Part shown: in pieces, positions 17,492 through 25,573 of the stretch | Layout: every line of letters begins with the position of its first letter | How positions within the stretch are numbered: position 1 is the first letter of the stretch | Assembly: GCA_041916675.1 (NCBI GenBank) | Contig: JAYRZB010000001.1 | Span: 186,001-250,000, forward strand | Source of the DNA: JAYRZB01 sp041916675 | Lineage (GTDB): Bacteria > Pseudomonadota > Alphaproteobacteria > Rhizobiales > Devosiaceae | Length of the DNA: 64,000 nt | Direction: 5' to 3' | Notes under the pieces: generated by a model | The model's database searches: none | Told to the model about the DNA's origin: nothing | What the model saw: the letters and a program-made list of their open reading frames with translations, nothing else | Position numbers and translations under genes: made by a program

Positions 17492-18244
17492 ATGTTGCAG
17501 GCGGCGGATCAGTTTCGACCATCCGATGTGACGTTCTGGGGGGTGATCGCCCTCGTTTGCGGCGCAGTTGCGGTGCTGAGTGCCAATGTCTCTGCGGTCC
17601 TGCCCGAAGGGGTGCTGGCCGGGCTGCACAGCACGCGTATCGAAGGCGCCAACATGAGCCAGGTGCGCGCGCAATTAACGGCGCTGCAAGCCGAAACCGT
17701 CCGCCTGCGCCGCGAAGCAACTGCCCTCCAGTCGCGTTTTGCGCTCAAGGAAGAAGGCGATGGCGAGATAACCCGCCGTGTCGGCGCGCTCGAAGTCAGC
17801 ATTCCCAAGCTGCTCGAAGCCTTGCCAGCCGGAGCGGAGATAGATCGGACCAACCTGACGGCCTCTATCCCAAGTGGTGCGGTTACGATCTACGATGCAG
17901 ATGGCGGTTCCGTTGCTGTTACCCAGAAGCCGATGCAGATTGCGACCTCGCCGCTCGACCAGCCGCTTCCAGACCCTATTCCCAATCCGATGGCATTCGG
18001 CCTTGCGCTCGGACCTGAAGTGGCTGTCGACGCAGCCCCGGCCCAGTGGCAGGTGACTGTTGCCGGTGCCGAAGGCATGCTCAACGGTCTCGGCGCCCTG
18101 CTGGCCGATCAGTCCGAAAACTCAGCCAAGCGCATTGTTGCCGGGCCAATTGATGATCCCGATCAGGCGCAAGCGCTGTGCAACGCCATGATCGAGCGCG
18201 ATGTCGAGTGCATGCTGGTGCCCTTCACCGGCAATCCGCTCTGA
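17492..18244 (+). CDS. Membrane-anchored protein with SPOR-like C-terminal domain
   Basis: About 250 aa with this start. After a short cytoplasmic stretch there is one hydrophobic segment (VTFWGVIALVCGAVAVLSA, about residues 14-32). Next comes a helical, probably coiled-coil region with many Gln, Arg and Leu (about 50-115), then a Pro-rich linker. The last 75 residues resemble a SPOR fold: QWQVTVAGAEG, then LLADQSEN, DDPDQAQALCNAMIERDVEC and a final strand. SPOR domains bind denuded septal peptidoglycan, so a division-site envelope role is plausible but inferred. Upstream ATG codons at 17381, 17450 and 17468 are possible; 17492 is preferred because the extension has no structure. No close family recognised. 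Confidence 0.62.
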   Translation: MLQAADQFRPSDVTFWGVIALVCGAVAVLSANVSAVLPEGVLAGLHSTRIEGANMSQVRAQLTALQAETVRLRREATALQSRFALKEEGDGEITRRVGALEVSIPKLLEALPAGAEIDRTNLTASIPSGAVTIYDADGGSVAVTQKPMQIATSPLDQPLPDPIPNPMAFGLALGPEVAVDAAPAQWQVTVAGAEGMLNGLGALLADQSENSAKRIVAGPIDDPDQAQALCNAMIERDVECMLVPFTGNPL

Positions 18245-18309
18245 ATGCTCATTTTGCATCCCTCGGACACGTGGCGTCATCACAGCTGATCGCAATGCCG
18301 AATTTGCGG

Positions 18310-18337
18310 TTGACACCTTAGGGCGACACACTATGTT
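18310..18337 (+). promoter_or_regulatory. Sigma-70-type promoter for tRNA-Lys
   Basis: A consensus TTGACA (18310-18315) and TATGTT (18332-18337) are separated by 16 bp and end 48 bp before the first base of the tRNA-Lys gene. Spacing and position suit a housekeeping promoter for the tRNA. Confidence 0.65.
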
Positions 18338-18385
18338 CCGCCGCGAATGCAACGGTCCGGTCCTGCCCGGCCCTTCCGCCTTCAT

Positions 18386-18460
18386 GTGCCGGTAGCTCAG
18401 TGGTAGAGCATCCGACTTTTAATCGGATGGTCGAGGGTTCGACCCCCTCCCGGCATACCA
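18386..18460 (+). tRNA. tRNA-Lys(UUU)
   Basis: 75-nt cloverleaf. The acceptor is GTGCCGG pairing with CCGGCAT (first pair G-U), the D-arm is GCTC-GAGC, the anticodon stem-loop is TCCGA-CTTTTAA-TCGGA with anticodon TTT, the T-arm is GAGGG-TTCGACC-CCCTC, and a CCA is encoded. The G-U first pair is slightly unusual. Confidence 0.95.
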
Positions 18461-18616
18461 TTCTTTGTTTCGCCTGTGTGTTTTCAAGCCTTTGCATACC
18501 TGCCCTGGCGGATGAGCCGACAGAGGCTAGATCTATTCATTTCGCCAGCCTTTGCAGTGGCCCTTTGTTGACTGATTGCATCTCCGCCGCTGTTTGCTGC
18601 ATCACGGGGTTACGTC

Positions 18617-19423
18617 ATGTCTACGCACCACCTGGAAGCATTTGTTGACCGTGTCCAATCGGCGTGCCGCAATGAACCGCTCTTGAGCACCCTGTTTCTC
18701 TCGGGAAGCCTGGCCAGCGGAACGGGCGATGAATTCAGCGACATCGACTTACTCTCGGTTGCCGAACCATCAGACCAACCGGCGGTGGCGGCGCGTTGGC
18801 GAGAGATTATTGAAGGACTGGAGACGATTATCTTCTGGGGTGAGCGCCAGTGGCCAGGGTTTCTGCTCAATGCCATCACCGCGGATTGGATGCGGTGCGA
18901 TCTCTACATCACTTCACCCAAAGACTTTCCTGGCCGGGCACAGAACCAGCTTCGCCCTATCGTTGATATGAACAACCTCTATGCCACCCTGCCCGCCACG
19001 CTGCCGCCCCGGCAGCCGAGCGCGAAACGGCTTAGTGCTCAAATAAGCGAGGTCATCCGAATCCTGGGGTTAGCGCCGGTGGGCCTTGGCCGCGGAGAAT
19101 ACGTGACTTCAGTCCTCGGCGTCACAATGCTGCGGGAGCAATTGACCAACCTGATGCTCGAAGATGTCACCCGGCCGGACCTTGGTGGCATTCTGCACCT
19201 CTCCAAGCTGTTGCCTGCCGAGGATATAAAGGTGCTGGAGGAATTGCCCTACCCCGGGCCGAACCGCGACGAAATCATCGCCGCCGACATCGCCATTGCT
19301 CGAGCCTTCTTTCCACGCGCCCGCCGCCTTGCCACCCAAGTCGGCCTGGAATGGCCGGAGGCATTTGAAGCAGCCACCAAGAAACGCGTACAGTCGGTTT
19401 TCGGTCCAGATTTTGACTGGTGA
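18617..19423 (+). CDS. Nucleotidyltransferase-fold protein, substrate unknown
   Basis: Protein of 268 aa with an N-terminal Pol-beta-type nucleotidyltransferase core. The motif GSLASGTGDEFSDIDL (30-45) gives the GS pair and the metal-binding Asp42 and Asp44. A third acidic residue is probably in MRCDLYIT near residue 95. The C-terminal half is helical, with REQLTNLMLEDV, and resembles the helical domain of aminoglycoside or kanamycin nucleotidyltransferases. Such proteins can adenylylate antibiotics, small metabolites or proteins, and I cannot assign a substrate. It stands alone just downstream of tRNA-Lys and converges on map. No HEPN partner gene, typical of MNT-HEPN toxin-antitoxin pairs, is present. 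Confidence 0.72.
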   Translation: MSTHHLEAFVDRVQSACRNEPLLSTLFLSGSLASGTGDEFSDIDLLSVAEPSDQPAVAARWREIIEGLETIIFWGERQWPGFLLNAITADWMRCDLYITSPKDFPGRAQNQLRPIVDMNNLYATLPATLPPRQPSAKRLSAQISEVIRILGLAPVGLGRGEYVTSVLGVTMLREQLTNLMLEDVTRPDLGGILHLSKLLPAEDIKVLEELPYPGPNRDEIIAADIAIARAFFPRARRLATQVGLEWPEAFEAATKKRVQSVFGPDFDW

Positions 19424-19497
19424 TGAGCACTCGTGAACCGAGCATTGGTCCGGCAAGGCGCTCCAGCACATTTTGAACCCTTAGGCGGGATGAGCTT

Positions 19498-20247
19498 CTA
19501 AAGCGTCACCACCAACGCACCGCGCTTCGTGGCCACGATGGTGTGCTCGTACTGCACGGTCAGAGCCCGTGGCTCGCTCACAAGCGTCCAGCCATCATCG
19601 CGATCGGAATCCATCGCCTGCCTGCCGCCGCGCGACAGAAATGGCTCGACGGTGAACACCAGTCCATCAGTGATTCTGCGGCGTTCGGAACGGTCTGGCC
19701 ATGTCGGGATTGAATCCGGTTCGTCATGCAGAGAATACCCAATGCCATGGCTGGCAAGGTTCGTCAGCAGGGTGTAGCCATTGGCCTTGGCAAATTTGCC
19801 AATGGCCGTTCCCACATCGGCAAGCGGCTTGCCGGCGCTCACCGCACGGATGCCGGTCCACATTGCCTTGCGGCCGTCACGCGTCAGCCGGGCCAGCACA
19901 TCCGTCACCGGTGGCACCACGATGGATGCGCCGGTGTCGGCGAAAATACCGCCTTTTTCCGCTGACACGTCGATATTGACCAGATCGCCCGCCATGATCA
20001 CCCGATCCCCCGGAATGCCATGGGCCACTTCTTCATTGACGCTGATGCAGGTTGCGCCGGGGAAATTGTAGGTGACCTGTGGGGCCGACCGCGCCCCGTG
20101 TGCGGCAAGAAATCTACCACCGATCTCGTCGAGCTCGGCTGTGGTGACGCCGGGCCGGAGGGCCTGCGTCATGGCCTCCATGGCACGCGCCACAATATTG
20201 CCGATCTCCTTGAGCCGCTCCAGTTCCTCTTCGCTGGTGATGGTCAT
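19498..20247 (-). CDS. map: Type I methionine aminopeptidase, divergent
   Basis: Removes the initiator Met from nascent proteins. The product is 249 aa. The dinuclear metal ligands are all visible: Asp93 (VNIDV), Asp104 (FADTG), His167 (SHGIG), Glu201 (FTVEPF) and Glu234 (VQYEHT). The substrate histidines His76 and His174 are kept too. The motif normally written GHGIG...HEEP is SHGIGYSLHDEP here, and the segment after it is unusually charged. This suggests a variant and perhaps not the only MetAP of the cell. ATG 20247 overlaps the pgi stop (ATGA). The frame is open 42 codons further upstream but only as a shadow of pgi. Confidence 0.88.
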   Translation of the reverse strand: MTITSEEELERLKEIGNIVARAMEAMTQALRPGVTTAELDEIGGRFLAAHGARSAPQVTYNFPGATCISVNEEVAHGIPGDRVIMAGDLVNIDVSAEKGGIFADTGASIVVPPVTDVLARLTRDGRKAMWTGIRAVSAGKPLADVGTAIGKFAKANGYTLLTNLASHGIGYSLHDEPDSIPTWPDRSERRRITDGLVFTVEPFLSRGGRQAMDSDRDDGWTLVSEPRALTVQYEHTIVATKRGALVVTL

Positions 20248-21938
20248 GCCTGGAAGCTGCGATAGTGGGCCAACAGGCCCTGGGTCGACGAATCGTGCGC
20301 TTCGGCTCCTGCCTTGCCTTCCACCTTGGGCAGCAGGGCCTTGGCCAGCTGCTTGCCCAGTTCCACCCCCCACTGGTCGTAGGAGTTGATGTTCCAGATT
20401 GTGCCCTGCACGAACACCTTGTGCTCATAGAGCGCAATAATCTGCCCCAGCGTCGATGGGTCCAGCTGCCGATAGAGCAGCGTGTTCGACGGGCGGTTGC
20501 CGGGAAACACCTTGTGCGGCGCCAGTTCCTTGATCCGGGCTTTGCTGAGGCCCTGTCCCTTGAGCTCTGCGATGACCTCGTCTTCGGTTTTGCCCAGCAT
20601 CAGGGCTTCCGATTGTGCGAAGCAATTGGCCAGCAACTTGTCATGGTGCGGCGGCAGACTCTCATGCGGCAATGCCGCCGCCAGAAAGTCGCACGGGATG
20701 ATGTCGGTACCCTGATGAATCAACTGATAGAAAGCGTGCTGGCCGTTGGTGCCCGGTTCGCCCCAGATGATGGGGCCCGTCGACCAATTCACCGATTTCC
20801 CGTTGAGCGTGACGCCCTTGCCGTTGCTCTCCATGTCGAGCTGCTGCAGGTATGCCGAAAGTCGGCTCAGGCGCTGGTCATAGGGCAGCACGGCATGGGT
20901 CGAGAACCCCCAGGCGTTGCGATACCAGACGCCGAGCAGGGCCAGAATCACCGGCAAGTTCTGTTCGAGCGGTGTTTCGAGGAAGTGCTTGTCCATCTTG
21001 GCCGCACCGGCCAGGAACTGGCTGAAATTGTCGAACCCGATAGCGAGGGCAACCGGCAGGCCGATCGCGGACCACACCGAGTAACGGCCGCCCACCCAAT
21101 CCCAGAATCCAAAAATACGGTCCTGCCGGATACCAAACTCGCCACAGGCGGCGAGGTTGGTTGAAACAGCGGCGAAATGATCGTTGACCGCCGCATCGCC
21201 CAGCGTTGCCACCAGCCAGGCCCGCGCCGAATTGGCATTGGTCATGGTCTCATCGGTGGTGAAAGTCTTGCTGGCAACGATGAACAGCGTGCGTTTTGGA
21301 TCGAGGCGCTTGAGCGTATCGTGCATATGGGCGCCATCGACGTTCGAAACGTAGTGGCTGCGCAAATCGGCGCGCGTATAGGGCTCCAGCGCCAGCGTGA
21401 CCATGGCGGGCCCAAGATCGGACCCGCCAATGCCAATATTGACGATATCGGTGAATTGCTCACCTGTGTGGCCGCGGATCTCGCCACTGCGGACAGCCTC
21501 GGTAAAAGCCCTGATATGGGCCAGAACGCCGCGCACATCGGGCATCACGTCCTTGCCTTCGACGGTGACGGGCCGGTCCCCCTGATAGCGCAGCGCCATA
21601 TGCAGCACCGACCGGTTCTCGGTGACATTGATCGCCTCGCCCGCCCACATGCGATCGCGGCGGTCTTCCACACCGGCCTCACGGGCTAGCGCGAACAGCG
21701 CGCTCATCGCATTGCCATCGATTCGGTTCTTGGAGTAATCGAGCAAAAGATCGTCGAGACGGGCGGAAAACCGGCTGAACCGGTCCGGGTCGATGGCGAA
21801 CATTTCGCGCATCGAGGTTTCTTCCAGCCGTTTGCGGTGTGGCTTGAGTGCCTGCAACGCGCCCTTGCGGCCCGGTTTTTCGCCCAACTCCACCTTCACG
21901 GAAATGGTGACCTCACCCTTGCGGCTTGATTTGGGCAT
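20244..21938 (-). CDS. pgi: Glucose-6-phosphate isomerase
   Basis: Interconverts glucose-6-phosphate and fructose-6-phosphate. The product is 564 aa with the chosen start. PGI signatures are visible: NIGIGGSDLGPAMVTLALEP near residue 165, KTFTTDETMTNA, DWVGGRYSVWSAIGLPVALA, GEPGTNGQHAFYQLIHQGT and the C-terminal YDQWGVELGKQLA. The frame extends 52 codons upstream to 22094, but ATG 21938 has a GGAG box 7 nt upstream and the extension is not family-like. The first 45 or so residues (PKSSRKGEVTISVKVELGEK) are extra compared with E. coli and basic. Map is coupled downstream. Its substrate feeds glmS. Confidence 0.95.
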   Translation of the reverse strand: MPKSSRKGEVTISVKVELGEKPGRKGALQALKPHRKRLEETSMREMFAIDPDRFSRFSARLDDLLLDYSKNRIDGNAMSALFALAREAGVEDRRDRMWAGEAINVTENRSVLHMALRYQGDRPVTVEGKDVMPDVRGVLAHIRAFTEAVRSGEIRGHTGEQFTDIVNIGIGGSDLGPAMVTLALEPYTRADLRSHYVSNVDGAHMHDTLKRLDPKRTLFIVASKTFTTDETMTNANSARAWLVATLGDAAVNDHFAAVSTNLAACGEFGIRQDRIFGFWDWVGGRYSVWSAIGLPVALAIGFDNFSQFLAGAAKMDKHFLETPLEQNLPVILALLGVWYRNAWGFSTHAVLPYDQRLSRLSAYLQQLDMESNGKGVTLNGKSVNWSTGPIIWGEPGTNGQHAFYQLIHQGTDIIPCDFLAAALPHESLPPHHDKLLANCFAQSEALMLGKTEDEVIAELKGQGLSKARIKELAPHKVFPGNRPSNTLLYRQLDPSTLGQIIALYEHKVFVQGTIWNINSYDQWGVELGKQLAKALLPKVEGKAGAEAHDSSTQGLLAHYRSFQA

Positions 21939-22011
21939 TGTTTTCTCCGGCCAAAATTGCTCCGGCCATGCATAGCACTGGCCAGCGTCCAACGCGTGAC
22001 AAAACAAATAA

Positions 22012-23139
22012 TCAGAGCGGCGGCAAGTCGCCCCGGGCCCAATCGCTGCGTGTTTTTGCAGCGTAGTCAGCAAATTGTGCATGGGCGATGGCATGCCGCG
22101 CCCCAGCGACCAGCTCCTGATAATAACTCAGGTTGATCTGGGACAGGATCATGGCACCCAGAATTTCCTCAGTGCGCACAAGGTGATGCAGGTAGGCGCG
22201 CGAGAAGCGGCGGCAGTTCGGATTGGGCGATGACTCATCGAGCGGCCGCGGATCATCCTTGTGCCGCGCGTTCTTGAAGTTGATCACCCCCATGCGCGTA
22301 TAGGCATGGCCATGCCGCCCGGCGCGGGTGGGGTGCACGCAGTCGAACATATCGATACCACGCTCGATGGCGCCCAGGATATCGTCGGGCTTGCCCACGC
22401 CCATCAGATAGCGCGGGCGGTCCTTCGGCAATTCTGGCGTGATATCGGACAGCACACGGAACATCACTTCCTGCGGCTCACCAACCGCGAGCCCGCCGAC
22501 GGCGTAACCGTCAAAGCCGATCGATTTCAGCCCATCGGCCGAGCGTACGCGGAGGGCCGGATCATCGCCGCCCTGTACGATGCCGAACAAGGCGCGGTTG
22601 GCCTGATTGTTGAAGGCCGTCTTGGACCGATCAGCCCAGCGCAGCGAGAGTTCCATCGCTCGCTCTATCTCGGATTTTTCCGCCGGCAATGCGATGCACT
22701 CATCAAGCTGCATGATGATATCGCTGTCGAGCAGGGTCTGGATTTCGATCGACCGTTCCGGCGTCAACTCATAGGAGCTGCCGTCGATATGCGATTTGAA
22801 GGTGACGCCCTTTTCGGTGAGCTTTCGCAATTTGGCCAGCGACATCACCTGAAACCCGCCGCTATCGGTGAGGATCGGGCGGGGCCAATCCATGAAAGTA
22901 TGCAGCCCACCCAGCGCAGCCACGCGCTCGGCACCTGGCCGCAGCATCAGGTGGTAAGTGTTGCCCAAAAGGATATCGGCGCCGGTCTCACGCACCTGTT
23001 CGGGATACATCGCCTTGACCGTGCCAACAGTGCCGACCGGCATAAAGGCCGGGGTGCGGATTTCGCCGCGCGGGGTATCTATTTGCCCCTGCCGGGCTGC
23101 GCCGTCCGTTGCTTGAAGGGTAAAGGTGACTTGCTTCAT
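22012..23139 (-). CDS. tgt: tRNA-guanine transglycosylase (Tgt) with eroded zinc site
   Basis: Exchanges guanine 34 of tRNA-Asp, -Asn, -His and -Tyr for preQ1 on the way to queuosine. The product is 375 aa, the family length. Catalytic segments are intact: DSGGFQVMSL near residue 92 and the nucleophile segment GIDMFDCVHPTRAGR. The structural zinc site normally reads CxCxxC plus a later His. Here it reads SSPNPNC (303-309), with Ile at 335 where the His should be, so only Cys309 remains. Typical flanking sequence (FSRAYLHHL, SYYQELVAG) is kept, so the fold is probably preserved. Coupled to queA by ATGA. Confidence 0.95.
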   Translation of the reverse strand: MKQVTFTLQATDGAARQGQIDTPRGEIRTPAFMPVGTVGTVKAMYPEQVRETGADILLGNTYHLMLRPGAERVAALGGLHTFMDWPRPILTDSGGFQVMSLAKLRKLTEKGVTFKSHIDGSSYELTPERSIEIQTLLDSDIIMQLDECIALPAEKSEIERAMELSLRWADRSKTAFNNQANRALFGIVQGGDDPALRVRSADGLKSIGFDGYAVGGLAVGEPQEVMFRVLSDITPELPKDRPRYLMGVGKPDDILGAIERGIDMFDCVHPTRAGRHGHAYTRMGVINFKNARHKDDPRPLDESSPNPNCRRFSRAYLHHLVRTEEILGAMILSQINLSYYQELVAGARHAIAHAQFADYAAKTRSDWARGDLPPL

Positions 23140-24221
23140 GCGCCCGGCTCCGCCCGGAACAACAGCGAACTGTCGCCGTAAGAATAGAACCGGTATTCGC
23201 TCTCGATGGCGTGCTTATAGGCCGCATGCATTTGCGCAAAGCCGGAAAATGCCGAAACCAGCATAAACAGGGTCGAGCGTGGCAGGTGAAAATTGGTCAT
23301 CAGCATATCGACGACGCGGAACTGAAACCCCGGCGTAATGAAGATATCCGTGTCGCCGCTGAATGGGGCGAGCGCACCCGTAGCCCGCGCCGCACTTTCA
23401 AGCAGGCGCAGGCTGGTGGTTCCCACGGCCACCACACGCCCGCCAGCGGCCTTGGCTTTGGCGATGCGCGCCACCGTTTCCACGCTGATCTCGCCCCACT
23501 CTGCGTGCATCACGTGATCTTCGGTATCATCCACCTTCATGGGCAGAAATGTTCCCGCGCCTACGTGCAGCGTGACGCGCTCGAGTTGAACCCCCATCCC
23601 TGCCAGATCGGCCAGCAACTCTTCGGTGAAATGAAGGCCCGCCGTGGGCGCCGCAACTGCGCCGTCGTGACGGGCATAGACTGTCTGGTAGTCTGTCTTG
23701 TCGCGCTCTTCCAAATCGCGCTTGGCACCGATGTAAGGTGGCAAGGGCATGGCGCCGAAGGCTTTGATCGCCTCATCAAGGTAGGCGTCCGCGAGATCGA
23801 ACCTCAGGGTCACCTGCCCTCCGTCCTCAACCGCCGCTACCTCTGCGCCGAGCATGTTGAGCGTGCATGCGTTGTCCGTTTCCTGCCCAAACTCAAGCCG
23901 GTCGCCCGCTTTCAGCCGCTTTGCAGGGCGTGCAAAGGCCAGCCAGGTGCTGGCATCGACGCGCTTGTGCAGATTGAAGGCAACCTGTGACCGGTGTTCG
24001 CCGCGAATGCGGGTGCCCTTCAGTTCGGCCGGCAGAACCTTGGTATCGTTGACCACCAGCACGTCGCCAGCTTTGAGGAGCATCAGCAGGTCACGCACGT
24101 GCCTGTCCGTTAGCCCCTTGCCCGGCTCGACAACAAGAAGCCGCGCACTGTCGCGCGGCTCAGCAGGATGCAGGGCGATCCGCTCGGGTGGCAGATCAAA
24201 GTCAAAGTCGTCGACTTTCAT
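23136..24221 (-). CDS. queA: tRNA preQ1 ribosyltransferase-isomerase QueA
   Basis: Converts preQ1-tRNA to epoxyqueuosine-tRNA using S-adenosylmethionine as ribosyl donor. The product is 361 aa. It starts MKVDDFDFDLPPERIALHPA, the standard QueA opening. Further family blocks are DVLVVNDTKVLPAELKG, APTAGLHFTEELL and the C-terminal FHLPRSTLFMLVSAF. Nine more codons are open upstream, but ATG 24221 overlaps the stop of the preceding small gene (ATGA) and matches family starts. Forms a queuosine pair with tgt. No preQ1 riboswitch is present because the genes are contiguous. Confidence 0.96.
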   Translation of the reverse strand: MKVDDFDFDLPPERIALHPAEPRDSARLLVVEPGKGLTDRHVRDLLMLLKAGDVLVVNDTKVLPAELKGTRIRGEHRSQVAFNLHKRVDASTWLAFARPAKRLKAGDRLEFGQETDNACTLNMLGAEVAAVEDGGQVTLRFDLADAYLDEAIKAFGAMPLPPYIGAKRDLEERDKTDYQTVYARHDGAVAAPTAGLHFTEELLADLAGMGVQLERVTLHVGAGTFLPMKVDDTEDHVMHAEWGEISVETVARIAKAKAAGGRVVAVGTTSLRLLESAARATGALAPFSGDTDIFITPGFQFRVVDMLMTNFHLPRSTLFMLVSAFSGFAQMHAAYKHAIESEYRFYSYGDSSLLFRAEPGA

Positions 24222-24619
24222 GAAGTTTCCGAACAGGTCAGCGGCCACGCGCCGCCACCTACAACGCTAAGCACGCCGCCAGTCGCCGATTGGGTGCCTT
24301 CCCAGAGCTTGACCAGCCAGATCTCGGCAACGTCGCTGTCATAGTCTTGATAGGCGTAGTGGAGTTTGAACCGCACGTGCTCGCCGTCAGCGGACAGCGG
24401 CACAATGGTCGAACGGTTGGCTTCGTGCTCGGCAATCGTTGTGTAGCTCAGGTCGCCCTGAATTTCGAACATGGCGTTTTCAGCCTCGCCGGCATCATTG
24501 AGGCTAACATCAACAAACACCGGAATTTCGAGATCGGCCGGTCCGACACAATGAAGGTCAACGGCCAGAGCGGGAGTCATCGACGCCAGAATGGCGCAGG
24601 ACGCAACAAATGCTTTCAT
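24218..24619 (-). CDS. Small exported protein, family unknown
   Basis: Protein of 133 aa with a clear Sec signal peptide (MKAFVASCAILASMTPALA, cleavage about residue 19). The mature part has two cysteines, one right after the signal peptide (LHCVGP) and one at the end (GGGAWPLTC), likely disulfide-linked in the periplasm. It is beta-rich by eye. It shares size, Cys spacing and the terminal GxxWP..C pattern with the gene just upstream, so the two look like diverged tandem copies. The ATG overlaps the upstream stop (TAATG) and its stop overlaps queA. I recognise no known family. Confidence 0.75.
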   Translation of the reverse strand: MKAFVASCAILASMTPALAVDLHCVGPADLEIPVFVDVSLNDAGEAENAMFEIQGDLSYTTIAEHEANRSTIVPLSADGEHVRFKLHYAYQDYDSDVAEIWLVKLWEGTQSATGGVLSVVGGGAWPLTCSETS

Positions 24620-25023
24620 TATTCACCTTTGCAGACGACCGGCCACGCACCGCTATCGGTGATGACCAGCGTTCCGGACTGAATGGTTTCGCCCCCGTTC
24701 AATTGAGCCTTGAAGACCCGCAGGTGGGCAATATTGAGCATGAAATTGTCGTCGGTCAGATCGACGCGAAGCGTCTCCGCGTCTTCAAATGCCTGGGCAA
24801 CCTGCACACCCTCCCCCGGCGCATATTCGGGGCTGGAGGCCCAGGTTTTCTTGTCGGTGGAGACAACGATGCCCGCAATCGAGAGCTTTTCGGTACTGCC
24901 TAAAAGCAGGTTCACACCGTAAGTGCCCGTATCATCAAAACATGATAGCCACTCTGTGGCCTGAGCCGGAAGGCCCAGACCACAAATCGCAGCGGCCAGC
25001 AATATGGCGCGCCGGTTGATCAT
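24619..25023 (-). CDS. Small exported protein, paralogue-like to the downstream gene
   Basis: Protein of 134 aa with a signal peptide (RRAILLAAAICGLGLPAQA, cleavage near residue 22). The mature part begins TEWLSCFDDTGTYG and ends SGAWPVVCKGE, giving two cysteines placed like those of the next gene. Middle strands such as GTLVITDSG suggest a compact beta fold. It is coupled to the upstream cyclophilin gene by a TGATG overlap and to the next gene by TAATG. Function unknown; position among cyclophilin genes suggests only shared expression. Confidence 0.73.
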   Translation of the reverse strand: MINRRAILLAAAICGLGLPAQATEWLSCFDDTGTYGVNLLLGSTEKLSIAGIVVSTDKKTWASSPEYAPGEGVQVAQAFEDAETLRVDLTDDNFMLNIAHLRVFKAQLNGGETIQSGTLVITDSGAWPVVCKGE

Positions 25024-25493
25024 CAGAGATCGGCCGCCACGCGGACGGTCAGCATCTTGTCGGGGTTCTGCACGGGTTCGCCGCGCTTGATCTTGTCGAC
25101 ATTTTCCATGCCTTCAACGACCTTGCCCCAGACGGTGTACTGCTTGTTCAGGAACGGAGCATCGGCAAAGCAGATGAAGAACTGCGAATTGGCGCTGTTC
25201 GGGTTCGATGCACGAGCCATGGAGGCCGTGCCGCGCACATGTGGTTCGGCGTTGAATTCCTGCTTCAGGTCAGGGTAGCTCGAACCGCCGGTGCCGGTGC
25301 CCTTGGGGCAGCCTGTCTGGGCCATGAAGCCCTCGATGACGCGGTGAAACACAATACCGTCGTAGAACTTCTCGCGTGCCAGCTTCTTGATGTGATCGAC
25401 ATGGCCGGGCGCCAGATCGGGCCGCATGGCAATAACCACCTGGCCCTGGGTGGTTTCAATAACGAGGGTATTTTCGGGATCGGCATAGGCCAT
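25023..25493 (-). CDS. ppiB: Cytoplasmic cyclophilin-type peptidyl-prolyl isomerase
   Basis: Catalyses cis-trans isomerisation of Xaa-Pro bonds. The product is 156 aa without a signal peptide. Active-site blocks are KFYDGIVFHRVIEGFMAQTG (with the catalytic Arg), GTASMARASNPNSANSQFFI and FLNKQYTVWGKVVEGM. An AGGAG box 7 nt upstream supports the start. It follows the exported cyclophilin gene at a distance of about 80 nt, so the pair gives one cytoplasmic and one periplasmic isomerase, an arrangement common in alphaproteobacteria. Confidence 0.93.
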   Translation of the reverse strand: MAYADPENTLVIETTQGQVVIAMRPDLAPGHVDHIKKLAREKFYDGIVFHRVIEGFMAQTGCPKGTGTGGSSYPDLKQEFNAEPHVRGTASMARASNPNSANSQFFICFADAPFLNKQYTVWGKVVEGMENVDKIKRGEPVQNPDKMLTVRVAADL

Positions 25494-25573
25494 CGGGCAC
25501 TCCTGCTGCTGGAAACGGGCGGCCCCAGGCGGGGCTGCCCCAAAGGTTGATACTGGGACGCAAGACGCCCGCT

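Noticed and set aside
19424..19497. Possible attachment-site repeat of the tRNA-Lys 3' end downstream of the nucleotidyltransferase
   Set aside because: No copy of the T-arm to CCA sequence is present there, so an integrated element is not supported.
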